This document shows positions 37,694 through 46,523 of a stretch of DNA of 64,000 bases, piece by piece. Position 1 is the stretch's first letter. Each line of letters begins with the position of its first letter. This DNA comes from Alphaproteobacteria bacterium (GTDB lineage Bacteria; Pseudomonadota; Alphaproteobacteria; Micavibrionales; Micavibrionaceae): the NCBI GenBank assembly GCA_017302165.1, contig JAFLCW010000003.1, forward strand, positions 1 through 64,000. Reading direction: 5' to 3'. The notes beneath the pieces are model-generated. The model made no database searches, had not been told where the DNA came from, and was given only the letters and a program-made list of their open reading frames with translations. The translations under genes were made by a program, and so were the position numbers.

Positions 37694-39847
37694 TCAAGAA
37701 AAACTTTGCGGGTCGATATCCACTTGAAGGCGAACGGCACCGGGGAGTTTATGCCCGGACAACCAATGTTTCAGCATTTTTTGCAGGTCAATATTCTTAT
37801 CGGCTTGGACCAGCAGACGAAAACGATACTGCCCCCTTAACCGGAACATCGGGGCTTCGGCAGGACCCAACACACGAAGGCCACTCGCATGCGGGGCAGA
37901 CCGCGCTAACGCCTGCGCGGCACTTCGGACGATGGCTTCGGTTCGACCTGATAAAATCAAGCCCGCCAGCCGGCTATAGGGGGGCATGTGGGATGTTTCG
38001 CGGGCTTTAGCTTCTAGGGATAGAAATCCATCCCGATCATGCGCCGACAATGCCTTCATGATTCCGGTTCCGGGCTGATATGTCTGAAGATAGACTGTGC
38101 CTTTTTCCTGCGCCCGTCCCGCACGTCCGGCCACTTGATGCAATAACTGATAGGTTCGTTCTGTGGCACGCAGTTCCCCGCCCGACAATCCTAAATCTGC
38201 GTCCACCACCCCCACGCAGGTCAATTTGGGGAAATGATGGCCTTTGGCAATAATCTGTGTCCCGATAATAATATCCAAACGATGATCGCGAATGTTGGAA
38301 AGTTTTTCCTTGAGATCATCATGTGTTGTGGCGGTATCACTCGAGAGAATATCAATTCGCGCCGATGGAAAATATGAGGTGACTTCATCAAAAATGCGCT
38401 CCACCCCGGGGCCGCACGCCACCAAAGAATCCTTGTCCCCACAGGCCGGACAGGTCGGGGGGATCGGCGCATGATAGCCACAATGGTGACAATGAAGTTT
38501 GCTGGATGAACGATGTTCAATTAACCACGCCGAACACCGGGGACATTCCAGGCGATGTCCACAGGTTCGGCACAATGTTAACGGGGCATAACCTCTTCGG
38601 TTTAAAAATAAAAGCGATTGCCCCCCAGCAGATAGCGTATCTGCTAATGCTTGCTTCAACATGGGAGAGATAAATCGTTGTCGCTCAGGCTTATCTTTCG
38701 TGAGATCGATAATCTTGATATCCGGTAGGGATGCACCTGCATATCGATCTGGCAAGGTCACATGAGTATATTTATTTGCCCAAACATTATGCATGGTTTC
38801 CAACGACGGTGTCGCCGACACAAGGATGACGGGGATTTTCGAAAGATGTCCCCGCACAACCGCCATATCACGTGCATGATAAAAACCGCCCTCTTCTTGC
38901 TTGTAGGCGGGATCATGTTCTTCATCCACAATGATCAATCCTAAATTGGCATAGGGTAGAAAAAGCGCAGATCTTGCCCCGACAATCACTTTACATTCCC
39001 CCCGCGCCACTCCCCGCCACGTTGTTTTGCGCCGTGATGCGGATACCGATGAATGCCAGAGTGCTGGCGCACATCCAAAGCGGGATTGAAACCGGTCCAA
39101 AAAAGCATTCGACAAGGCAATTTCAGGCAACAGAATTAAGACTTGTTTTCCTTGCTTTAAGCAATGTGCCACGGCTTCGAAATAAACTTCCGTTTTGCCT
39201 GATCCTGTCACCCCATCCAGCAAGATAGGTTTCGCGGAAGACGATAATAAAATATCGGCGGCTTTTTTTTGATCGGGGGAAAGGACAGCTCCCGAACGAT
39301 ACGGATCAGGATGTACACAAGGCATTTGGGCAGGCAGAGACGCCGCTTCCAAATACCCCTGTCGTACCAGTGTTTTAAGAACCCCCACGCCCACACCTGC
39401 CCGGCGCGCGAGTTCAGAGGCTTTTTCCGGTTTGTCTTCAGACGCTAAGCTCCAGAGTTTCTGATAGAGAGGTTTGATACCCTCTATATCCTCGGGGCGT
39501 GCTGAACGTCGATACCCCAAAGCCAGTTTTTCTGGCTTCGTGATATCCGGCACAGACAGGGTTAATTTTAACGCCATACCCCGGGGCATCATATTGTACG
39601 ACGCTACCCAATCCACAAACTGGCGATGCTGGTCAGAAAGCGGCGGTAGATCATGAACGGCCAAAACGGCTTTAAGCTTGGCCGGATCCGTTTTTCCTTC
39701 TCCTGCCCCAAAAACCACTCCCACGACTTCACGCGCCCCCAAGGGAACAGTTACATAGCTACCCACCCCCGCCGTCATATGCGGTGGCAGAACATAATCA
39801 TATGCCTTATCAACAGGATAAGGCGTGAGGACGGATATTATTGACAT
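37694..39847 (-). CDS. priA: Primosomal helicase PriA
   Basis: PriA reloads the replisome at collapsed forks. The 717-aa protein has the N-terminal DNA-binding domain, Walker A GVTGSGKT (212-219), DEEH, the eight-cysteine zinc module (CRTCGHRLECPRC, then CHHCG and CPACG), and helicase motifs GTQIIAKGHHFP and QVAGRAGRAQ. The length is normal. Confidence 0.97.
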   Translation of the reverse strand: MSIISVLTPYPVDKAYDYVLPPHMTAGVGSYVTVPLGAREVVGVVFGAGEGKTDPAKLKAVLAVHDLPPLSDQHRQFVDWVASYNMMPRGMALKLTLSVPDITKPEKLALGYRRSARPEDIEGIKPLYQKLWSLASEDKPEKASELARRAGVGVGVLKTLVRQGYLEAASLPAQMPCVHPDPYRSGAVLSPDQKKAADILLSSSAKPILLDGVTGSGKTEVYFEAVAHCLKQGKQVLILLPEIALSNAFLDRFQSRFGCAPALWHSSVSASRRKTTWRGVARGECKVIVGARSALFLPYANLGLIIVDEEHDPAYKQEEGGFYHARDMAVVRGHLSKIPVILVSATPSLETMHNVWANKYTHVTLPDRYAGASLPDIKIIDLTKDKPERQRFISPMLKQALADTLSAGGQSLLFLNRRGYAPLTLCRTCGHRLECPRCSAWLIEHRSSSKLHCHHCGYHAPIPPTCPACGDKDSLVACGPGVERIFDEVTSYFPSARIDILSSDTATTHDDLKEKLSNIRDHRLDIIIGTQIIAKGHHFPKLTCVGVVDADLGLSGGELRATERTYQLLHQVAGRAGRAQEKGTVYLQTYQPGTGIMKALSAHDRDGFLSLEAKARETSHMPPYSRLAGLILSGRTEAIVRSAAQALARSAPHASGLRVLGPAEAPMFRLRGQYRFRLLVQADKNIDLQKMLKHWLSGHKLPGAVRLQVDIDPQSFS

Positions 39848-39919
39848 AATATTAAAAGAAGTGTAATCTTTCCCTTGTTTCTTCGTCCGTTTGACGTACG
39901 AACCATAAACACCCTAGGG
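39841..39919 (+). promoter_or_regulatory. Two candidate promoters upstream of the gene at 39939
   Basis: The first is TTGACA (39841-39846), 17 bp, TAATCT (39864-39869), and it overlaps the priA start on the other strand. The second is TTGACG (39891-39896), 17 bp, CTAGGG (39914-39919), which would give a leader of about 12 nt. Both have exact 17-bp spacing. The first has a consensus -35. Confidence 0.5.
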
Positions 39920-39938
39920 CAAGATACGCGTAAAATAA

Positions 39939-40568
39939 ATGTTCAAAAAATTAGGTTCTTTTTTTGGTATAAAAACGCCTGAGACCGCATCTCCGGGAAC
40001 AATAGATATAAAACTCTCGGATCTTCATGACGTTTTAAGGCCGTTGATACTGCCGCAAAATGAGGTGTCCATACAGGCTCAGGTCTGTGAGGCATTGGAA
40101 ACCATGTCACGATGGATAAATATGTCGTCCCCCAGTGTGCCGATCCAGAGTATTGTTGGCCTGAATACCGCCGTGACAAACCTGCGTGAAACTCTCAAGA
40201 TAAAAGATCAAAGTACACATGCGGTAGAAACCGACATCCTTCAATCAATATTTGATCATCGTGATACTCTGTCCCAAGTGGGTCGTTTTTTCGTGCGCCT
40301 GCATGAAACGCCTGACACCAAACCGACCTTAAGTGTAGTTGATCGTGCGTCTATGGCGGCAGAAATCTTCAGCATGAACGCCTCTTTTTGTGTAGAACCC
40401 ACCCCGGCACAGGGGGAAACATTTAACAGCATGGGACAAAAACTGTTGGCCGTTGATAATAACCTGACAAATTTCTTTCTTCACTATGACATCAAAGCAA
40501 AAAGCCCAAACATCTTAGAAATGCCTTCAAGCCCTCTGCCAAAGCTTTCAGATCCAGAGTTGATGTAA
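39939..40568 (+). CDS. Hypothetical helical protein
   Basis: The 209-aa protein begins [15 protein letters not shown], a short amphipathic basic start, followed by mostly helical sequence with no membrane segment or recognised motif. It is 79 bp upstream of the transaldolase gene and faces away from priA. There is no clear Shine-Dalgarno sequence. Confidence 0.65.
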   Translation: MFKKLGSFFGIKTPETASPGTIDIKLSDLHDVLRPLILPQNEVSIQAQVCEALETMSRWINMSSPSVPIQSIVGLNTAVTNLRETLKIKDQSTHAVETDILQSIFDHRDTLSQVGRFFVRLHETPDTKPTLSVVDRASMAAEIFSMNASFCVEPTPAQGETFNSMGQKLLAVDNNLTNFFLHYDIKAKSPNILEMPSSPLPKLSDPELM

Positions 40569-40595
40569 ATCCCCCCTTGCGCAAAATACGATCTG

Positions 40596-40626
40596 GTTTA
40601 AAACAGATATGAACCTTGTTTTAAAC
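40596..40626. repeat. Perfect 10-bp inverted repeat before the transaldolase gene
   Basis: GTTTAAAACA (40596-40605) and TGTTTTAAAC (40617-40626) are exact reverse complements with an 11-base spacer. The half-sites are 21 bp apart centre to centre (two helical turns), the geometry of a dimeric repressor operator. They lie 22 bp before the ATG at 40648. A hairpin in the leader is the other reading. Confidence 0.65.
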
Positions 40627-40647
40627 AACCGATTAGGATTTTGCCTC

Positions 40648-41304
40648 ATGAAGTTTTTTGTCGATACCGCCGAAATTAGAGATATCCGCGAGATGGCCGA
40701 TACAGGCCTTTTAGATGGCGTGACAACAAATCCTTCTCTGATTGCCAAATCTGGGCAGAATTTTTTAAAACTGATTGCCGAAATTTGTGAGATTGTACCC
40801 GGCCCTGTTTCGGCCGAAGTCGCATCCACAGATTTTGAAACCATGTTGGCCGAAGGTAAAAAGCTGGCCAAGATTGCCGACAATGTCGCCGTCAAGGTGC
40901 CCTTAACCCCTGCTGGATTAAAAGTCTGCAAGCATTTATCCGATAACGGCACGATGGTGAATGTCACACTCTGTTTTTCACCAGGTCAGGCCATTCTGGC
41001 CGCCAAAGCCGGTGCCGCCTTTATCTCTCCGTTTGTGGGACGTCTGGATGATATTTCAACAGATGGCATGCAACTTATTGCGGATATTGTGAATATTTAT
41101 AACAACTATCCCAATTTTCATACCGAAGTTCTAGTCGCGTCTGTGCGTCACCCCATGCATATTATCGAAGCCGCCAAAATGGGTGCGCATATCATGACTT
41201 GCCCACCCTCAGTCATCAAACAGCTTTATTCCCACCCCCTCACCGATAAAGGGCTAGCGGCTTTTGTTGAAGATTGGAAAAAAACAGGGCAGAGCATTCT
41301 CTAA
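40648..41304 (+). CDS. Transaldolase/fructose-6-phosphate aldolase (small TalC/Fsa type)
   Basis: This 218-aa class I aldolase acts in the non-oxidative pentose phosphate pathway or as a fructose-6-phosphate aldolase; the two activities cannot be separated by eye. The signatures are [20 protein letters not shown] and [12 protein letters not shown] with the Schiff-base Lys83. ATG 40648 matches the family N-terminus, whereas an upstream in-frame ATG at 40609 lies inside the inverted repeat. Confidence 0.92.
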   Translation: MKFFVDTAEIRDIREMADTGLLDGVTTNPSLIAKSGQNFLKLIAEICEIVPGPVSAEVASTDFETMLAEGKKLAKIADNVAVKVPLTPAGLKVCKHLSDNGTMVNVTLCFSPGQAILAAKAGAAFISPFVGRLDDISTDGMQLIADIVNIYNNYPNFHTEVLVASVRHPMHIIEAAKMGAHIMTCPPSVIKQLYSHPLTDKGLAAFVEDWKKTGQSIL

Positions 41305-41341
41305 CCCCTATTCAATAATTCTGCCCACGCGGTTTTTGTGA

Positions 41342-41353
41342 TAGAATCAGGTC
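41342..41353 (+). promoter_or_regulatory. -10 element of the DUF484 gene (predicted leaderless)
   Basis: TAGAAT (41342-41347) is preceded by TGTGA and followed by the ATG at 41354 after 6 bases. The -35 is poor (TTCTGC about 17 bp upstream). AGG at 41349-41351 is too close to the ATG to act as a ribosome binding site. Confidence 0.45.
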
Positions 41354-42058
41354 ATGAGTGATGCCATGACCGAAGACAAAACATTAATTTCCGCGCAGGA
41401 TGTGTTGACCTATCTGCGCACCCACCCCAAATTTTTGATGACCCACCCCGAAGCGTGTGAGTTTTTAACCCCGCCCAAAAGCGGCGCTGGGCGCAATGTG
41501 GCCGATTTTCAAAACTTCATGATTCAGCGCCTTAAAGCGGATAAAGAGCGTGTACTGGAGACAACTCAGGCGATTGTTGAAAACGCCCGGTCGAACATGA
41601 ATAACCAGCAACGCATTCACAATGTCGTGCTTCGGCTACTTGAAGCGCAAAGCTTTGAGGAATTCATTGTGATCATCACCATGGATTTATCGGCGATGCT
41701 GGACACGGACATTTCCGTGCTGGTCGTCGAAAGTAGTGGGGCAGATATCCCCCATATTCACACCCCCGGCATTCGGGTTGTCCCTGAGGGGACGATAGAT
41801 CGCTGGATGAATGGCAAAAATACGCTCCTGCAATCTGACATCAGCGGCATAGAGGCTATCTATGGCGGCGGTGCTACCTTGGTGGCCTCTCAAGCCCTTC
41901 TGCGCGTTGATATCTCAAAGAATACGCCGCCGGCTATCCTCGCCTTCGGCTCACGGGACCCCATGATGTTCCAAGATGGACAAGGCACAGACATGGTGTC
42001 TTTTTTGGCACGCGTGGTGGAACGATGCTTTAGGACATGGCTTAATCTGCCAGCGTGA
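41354..42058 (+). CDS. DUF484 family protein
   Basis: The 234-aa protein begins with the DUF484 signature: DVLTYLRTHPKFLMTHPEACEFL, followed by VADFQNFMIQRLKADKERV and a GAF-like domain (LEAQSFEEFIVIITMDLSAMLDTDISVLVVE). DUF484 genes commonly precede xerC in Proteobacteria. The molecular role is unknown. It overlaps xerC by 4 bp (GTGA). Confidence 0.88.
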   Translation: MSDAMTEDKTLISAQDVLTYLRTHPKFLMTHPEACEFLTPPKSGAGRNVADFQNFMIQRLKADKERVLETTQAIVENARSNMNNQQRIHNVVLRLLEAQSFEEFIVIITMDLSAMLDTDISVLVVESSGADIPHIHTPGIRVVPEGTIDRWMNGKNTLLQSDISGIEAIYGGGATLVASQALLRVDISKNTPPAILAFGSRDPMMFQDGQGTDMVSFLARVVERCFRTWLNLPA

Positions 42059-42999
42059 CTATGGCATCCCCCGATCTTATTTCGTTTGATTATCTCTCCC
42101 CGGATCTGGCGGAATTGTATCATCACTGGCTGAGCTATCTCAAAGTTGAAAAAAACCTCTCCCCCCATAGTATTCGGGCTTATCGTCAGGATGTCAGTGG
42201 TTTTCTGATATTCTTATCGCGTCACCACGAAAAAAAAATAAGTGTCAGCAATCTTTCGGGGACGGCGTTATCTGATTTTAGGGCGTGGCTGTCAAAACAG
42301 CACATGCAAGGTGCGGGGGCATCCACCCGCGCGCGCGCACTTTCGGGCGTGAAAAATTTTCTCTCCTGGCTGGATCGTCAAGGACACGCCCATACACCCG
42401 CTGTAACCGGCGTTCGGGGCCCCAAATTACCGCGCAAACTCCCCCGCCCTCTCGAACATGGCCAAGCTGACCGGGTGATGAATGATGTGTCTATTGAGGG
42501 CTGGGTGGGGGTTCGCAATCAAGCTTTGTTTATCCTGCTATATGGATGCGGCCTTCGGATCGATGAGGCACTTTCCCTGAATATACGGGATATTCCACGC
42601 GAAGGGTTTTTACGGGTCACAGGCAAAGGCAGAAAACAACGGGACGTCCCTGTCATGGATATCGTGACACACACGCTCTCGGCCTATCGCGCCGCCTGCC
42701 CTTTCCCGGAAACGCCTAACCGCCCTCTGTTTATGGGGGAACGTGGCAAACGCCTGCATCAAGGCGTCGTTCAAAAAGCCTTACGGGACTTGCGGGGTGT
42801 TTTAAACCTCCCGGAAACGGCAACACCCCATGCCCTGCGGCATTCCTTTGCCACGCACCTGCTTCAAAACGGCGCTAATTTACGGGAAATTCAAGAACTT
42901 CTTGGCCATAGCTCCCTCTCCACCACTCAGCGTTATACAGACATTAACAATCAGGAATTGTTGAAGATTTACAAAGCCAGCCATCCAAGAGCGCAGTAA
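42055..42999 (+). CDS. xerC: Tyrosine recombinase XerC
   Basis: XerC, with XerD, resolves chromosome dimers at dif. The 314-aa protein (GTG start; the in-frame ATG at 42061 gives 312 aa) has an SAM-like N-terminal domain and the catalytic residues Arg168 (GCGLRIDEAL), Lys191, His259 and Arg262 (HALRHSFATHLL), His285 and nucleophile Tyr294 (RYTDI). XerD cannot be excluded from sequence alone, but linkage to DUF484 favours XerC. Confidence 0.92.
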   Translation: MTMASPDLISFDYLSPDLAELYHHWLSYLKVEKNLSPHSIRAYRQDVSGFLIFLSRHHEKKISVSNLSGTALSDFRAWLSKQHMQGAGASTRARALSGVKNFLSWLDRQGHAHTPAVTGVRGPKLPRKLPRPLEHGQADRVMNDVSIEGWVGVRNQALFILLYGCGLRIDEALSLNIRDIPREGFLRVTGKGRKQRDVPVMDIVTHTLSAYRAACPFPETPNRPLFMGERGKRLHQGVVQKALRDLRGVLNLPETATPHALRHSFATHLLQNGANLREIQELLGHSSLSTTQRYTDINNQELLKIYKASHPRAQ

Positions 43000-43007
43000 G
43001 TTTTTTA

Positions 43008-43041
43008 TTGACATAATAATAAAAATAGGCTAAAAAAGCCT
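43008..43041 (+). promoter_or_regulatory. Promoter of the exported protein gene at 43042 (predicted leaderless)
   Basis: Consensus TTGACA (43008-43013), a 16-bp spacer and GCTAAAA (CTAAAA at 43030-43035) are followed by the ATG after 6 bases. The -10 is embedded in the small inverted repeat AGGCT-AAAAA-AGCCT (43027-43041), which ends at the start codon. No Shine-Dalgarno sequence is present. Confidence 0.65.
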
Positions 43042-43515
43042 ATGTTTTTTGCCGTGCGACAGGTTTCACAACGTGCTTTAGTTGCCATGTTTATGGTGGC
43101 AGGTTCTCCCGGCTCACTCATGGCACAAAACGCCCCTGCCCTTCCGACCCCGATCCAAGATCAAATCTCCCGGCAATGCGCCCAAGGGGGATATAGTGCC
43201 TATATTCTCTTCCCCGATAAAGGCGGCGCGCAGGAAGTTTCGTGTTTTGATGGAAGCATGTCTGAACATTTCTTAAGAGGTTGTAAGCGGATGCAAGAAC
43301 ATGAAATCCTTCTAGCGGATACCATTCACGATATTCGTCGCCAACTGTCCGAAACCAAAGACCAGAGTATTGGTTTTTGGAGCATGGATGTTGACCGTGA
43401 AGAAGCCGAAAAAGATATTTTGCCGAAAATGGAATCCGACCTAAAACTTGCCGAAGACGCGCTTAAAGAAATGTATAAAGACCCCGTGCAATACGGGTGC
43501 CCGTTAGTAGGTTAA
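43042..43515 (+). CDS. Exported cysteine-containing hypothetical protein
   Basis: The 157-aa product has a signal peptide (cleavage expected near SLMAQ-NAPA, residues 25-30) and a small soluble domain with four cysteines. I do not recognise the family. It looks distantly related to the next gene: both have C, a Y-containing strand, a second C followed by an acidic helix, and two further cysteines. Probably periplasmic with disulphides. Confidence 0.7.
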   Translation: MFFAVRQVSQRALVAMFMVAGSPGSLMAQNAPALPTPIQDQISRQCAQGGYSAYILFPDKGGAQEVSCFDGSMSEHFLRGCKRMQEHEILLADTIHDIRRQLSETKDQSIGFWSMDVDREEAEKDILPKMESDLKLAEDALKEMYKDPVQYGCPLVG

Positions 43516-43550
43516 GTTTTCTATATCCCAAAAAATAAGAGGAATTGATC

Positions 43551-43973
43551 ATGACAACATATTTTTCAACGATTGGCCGAGTTCTAGCACCTGCACTTCT
43601 TGTTTCTGCACTCGTACCTTTTTTGGTTTCTTCTGCACACGCCTCAGATCCATTAACAAAAGATATTGAAAGAGCAGAGAAAAAATGTATTCCTGATAAA
43701 GTAAGTGTTTACATGGGCGAGGGTCGCATCTTTATCTGTGAAGACAAAAGAATTGACGATCTATTTGAAATATTTAATACATTATCTATTTCCAAGATGT
43801 GTGTATTTATTCCTGAGTATGCGGGAAATATTAAAAGGGCTCATCAATCTGGTGGCTACTCACCAGAATCTATTGAGCACGACGATAAAGCTCTGCGCAC
43901 CTTAGAAGAAGCACGGGTCGATCTGTGCGAAGCTAAGATGTCTTCAAAACCTCAACTTCAGATAGCGTCTTAA
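43551..43973 (+). CDS. Exported cysteine-containing hypothetical protein
   Basis: The 140-aa product has a signal peptide (GRVLAPALLVSALVPFLVSS, cleavage after AHA) and a mature domain with four cysteines. The ATG at 43551 is supported by AGAGGAA six bases upstream; the in-frame TTG at 43545 is inside that spacer. It lies 35 bp after the preceding exported gene and is probably cotranscribed. It ends 9 bp from the convergent lpdA. Confidence 0.72.
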   Translation: MTTYFSTIGRVLAPALLVSALVPFLVSSAHASDPLTKDIERAEKKCIPDKVSVYMGEGRIFICEDKRIDDLFEIFNTLSISKMCVFIPEYAGNIKRAHQSGGYSPESIEHDDKALRTLEEARVDLCEAKMSSKPQLQIAS

Positions 43974-43982
43974 ATAGCGGCC

Positions 43983-45377
43983 TTAGATATGAATGGGGCG
44001 TCCGGCGACGGCAAGCGCGGCTTCCTTGACGGCCTCTTCCAAGGTTGGGTGCGCGTGACAGGTACGGGCAATATCTTCGGCGCTAGCGCCGAATTCCATT
44101 CCCATCGCCACTTCGGCGATCAAGGTTCCCGCTTCGGGGCCCACGATGTGACATCCCAGTACGCGGTCAGTCTTGGCATCCGCCAGAATTTTAACAAACC
44201 CTTCGGTGGAACCCATGGCGCGCGCTCTGCCGTTGGCCATGAAGGGGAATTTACCCACTTTATAGGCAACAGACGCCGATTTTAACTGCTCTTCCGTCTG
44301 ACCGATGCTCGCCACTTCCGGCCATGTGTAGACCACACCCGGTACCAGATTATAATCAATATGACCCGATTGCCCGGCCATCATTTCGGCCAAAACAACG
44401 CCTTCGTCTTCGGCCTTGTGTGCCAGCATAGGGCCCGCAATCACATCCCCGATAGCGTAAATACCTTTGATATTCGTTTCAAAATGTCCGTTGGTTTTGA
44501 CACGTCCGCGTTCATCCATCTCCACGCCCGCTTCTTTAAGCCCGAGTGAGTCCGTAAAGGCGCGTCGACCTACCGCCACCAGCACAATATCGGCAGAGAG
44601 TTTTTCCGACGCGCCGCCGGAGGCAGGCTCTAACGTTAAATCAACCCCCGTGGCAGAAGACGAAGCAGAGGTCACCTTGGTTGACAGTTTGAAATCAATG
44701 CCCTGTTTTTTGAATATCTTCTGAGCTTCTTTGGAAATTTCTAAATCCATGCCGGGGAAAATGCGATCCAGATATTCAACCACCGTCACTTTCGCCCCTA
44801 GACGTGACCACACCGACCCTAATTCTAGCCCGATCACCCCCCCGCCAATAACGACCATAGTCTCAGGCACTTTATCCAAAGTCAGCCCCCCCGTAGAGGA
44901 CACAATTTTTTTCTCATCGATCGTAATACCAGGCAAGGAGACCACATCAGACCCGGTCGCGATCACAATCCGCGGGGCGGTATAGGTTTTTCCGGCCACA
45001 TCAACCTTGCCGGCACCCAGAATCTTCCCCGCCCCTTTCAGCCAATCCACCTTATTTTTCTTGAACAGAAATTCAATACCCTGTGTGTTAGATTTGACCA
45101 CATCGTCTTTGTGTTTCATCATCGCCGGAAGATCAAGTTCAACCCCTTTGACCTTGACACCCATCTGCGCCAAAAGCCCATGCGCTTCGTGATATTTCTC
45201 AGACGCGTGAAGCAAGGCTTTTGAGGGTATACACCCCACATTCAAACATGTTCCGCCCAAGGTGGCGCGTTTTTCAACACAGGCGACTTTAAAACCCAAC
45301 TGCGCCGCCCGAATGGCACACACATATCCTCCGGGGCCGGAACCAATGACAATCACATCATATGAATCAGAAGACAT
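43983..45377 (-). CDS. lpdA: Dihydrolipoyl dehydrogenase (E3)
   Basis: E3 reoxidises lipoyl groups of 2-oxoacid dehydrogenases. The 464-aa flavoprotein has FAD motif [10 protein letters not shown], redox pair Cys44/Cys49 in [13 protein letters not shown], the NAD motif [12 protein letters not shown], the central AIGDV and the C-terminal HAHPTLEE. In related genomes it follows sucB directly; here 3.6 kb of other genes intervene, but it is on the same strand. Confidence 0.97.
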   Translation of the reverse strand: MSSDSYDVIVIGSGPGGYVCAIRAAQLGFKVACVEKRATLGGTCLNVGCIPSKALLHASEKYHEAHGLLAQMGVKVKGVELDLPAMMKHKDDVVKSNTQGIEFLFKKNKVDWLKGAGKILGAGKVDVAGKTYTAPRIVIATGSDVVSLPGITIDEKKIVSSTGGLTLDKVPETMVVIGGGVIGLELGSVWSRLGAKVTVVEYLDRIFPGMDLEISKEAQKIFKKQGIDFKLSTKVTSASSSATGVDLTLEPASGGASEKLSADIVLVAVGRRAFTDSLGLKEAGVEMDERGRVKTNGHFETNIKGIYAIGDVIAGPMLAHKAEDEGVVLAEMMAGQSGHIDYNLVPGVVYTWPEVASIGQTEEQLKSASVAYKVGKFPFMANGRARAMGSTEGFVKILADAKTDRVLGCHIVGPEAGTLIAEVAMGMEFGASAEDIARTCHAHPTLEEAVKEAALAVAGRPIHI

Positions 45378-45520
45378 GCGCGGTTTTTCCTTTGATCAAG
45401 TATCTGACCGGAGCGTAACGCGGGAGTGTTATTTTGCAAGAAAAAAGGGAGCCAGCCTCTTAAAAAGTATGTAAATCGCAAATCCTGTCAAATAATCGTC
45501 GCACCTTTTGAATTTTTGCT

Positions 45521-45533
45521 TATAATTATCATC
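45521..45533 (+). promoter_or_regulatory. -10 element of deaminase-like gene A (predicted leaderless)
   Basis: A consensus TATAAT (45521-45526) is followed by the ATG at 45534 after 7 bases. The -35 region is weak (GTCGCA 17 bp upstream). No Shine-Dalgarno sequence is present. Confidence 0.5.
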
Positions 45534-46523
45534 ATGACATCGGCCAAGGCCTCTACGGCTCCCGTAGATTCCCCCTATTATTTTATGCAGAAGGCAGTGG
45601 ATCTGGTAGGTACCAGCCCTCATCCACAGAATAAAATCGCGGCGACGCTATTTGGCGGAAAGCCAAATGACCTATGGTCTGTCACACGAACCAATCACTG
45701 GCCAGCGATGATCGATGTGAAAATTGGCCGAACCCAGGATATCGGAAATTCATCTGGCACACTTCATGCCGAAACTGCCTGTATTTTAACTGTCCCCGAA
45801 GCCACAGAGGGCGCCAGTCTATGCATCACAGATCCATGCTGTCCCAATTGTGCCAAAAATATCGCCGAAGCCGGGATCAAAAAAATCTATATCGACCATA
45901 AGGGGTTTAAAAAAGATTTCTTTAAACGCCGTGGAGATCATTTTGATTCCATGTCTATGCAGATATGCGCCAAGGCAGGCGTGAGTGTCTATGAACTCAA
46001 TCGTAAAGAACAGACAATAACACCTATCATTGAAGTACCCCTTTCATTCACCCCGCCAGACGATAGCCCGATCGTCATCGAACCGATTGAGAGTGCCGCC
46101 GAGGCGGTGTTGCGTATAGGCGTTCAAAAATCAAGCCAGATACATCATCGCCGCAAATTTGCCATGGCCTTCGCCCAAGATTCTCAAGGACAGAAATTCA
46201 TGATAACCGTCCGTGCCCATGCCGTGATTGGGTTCACCATGAATAATCTTAATGAGGCGCTGGAAATCATGACCCCTCAGGATAAATATAGTTTCATTCA
46301 GGAACCTGTGAATCGCCTGTTGATGTTTTTGGCACGAAAAGGCTGGCGGCTGATGGATGGATATTTATACGCCTCGCAGATTCCCACAGCCCGGGAGCAA
46401 GTCAATCTGGTGGGGGCCGGCATTAAACGCATTACCGTGGGCGATTTTCAAAAATCGCGCGACCCCTATGGATTTCAGGCCATGGAAACCTTAAAACGTG
46501 CCGGCATTTTGATTTACGATTAA
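45534..46523 (+). CDS. Two-domain cytidine/deoxycytidylate deaminase-like protein A
   Basis: The 329-aa protein has an N-terminal zinc deaminase domain: HAE at 78-80 (zinc ligand His78, catalytic Glu80) and [19 protein letters not shown] at 100-118 with Cys103 and Cys106 as ligands, like dCMP deaminases. Residues 250-329 look like a second, degenerate copy: IQEPVNRLLM replaces the HAE region and IPTAREQVNLVGAGIKRI replaces the Cys motif, so His and both Cys are lost while Glu257 remains. The substrate is unknown. Codons upstream to 45426 are open, but the -10 and family start favour 45534. Confidence 0.8.
   Translation: MTSAKASTAPVDSPYYFMQKAVDLVGTSPHPQNKIAATLFGGKPNDLWSVTRTNHWPAMIDVKIGRTQDIGNSSGTLHAETACILTVPEATEGASLCITDPCCPNCAKNIAEAGIKKIYIDHKGFKKDFFKRRGDHFDSMSMQICAKAGVSVYELNRKEQTITPIIEVPLSFTPPDDSPIVIEPIESAAEAVLRIGVQKSSQIHHRRKFAMAFAQDSQGQKFMITVRAHAVIGFTMNNLNEALEIMTPQDKYSFIQEPVNRLLMFLARKGWRLMDGYLYASQIPTAREQVNLVGAGIKRITVGDFQKSRDPYGFQAMETLKRAGILIYD

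Noticed and set aside
42055..42999. xerC as an integrase of a mobile element
   Set aside because: The sequence, length and DUF484 neighbour fit the chromosomal XerC, and no flanking repeats or cargo were seen.
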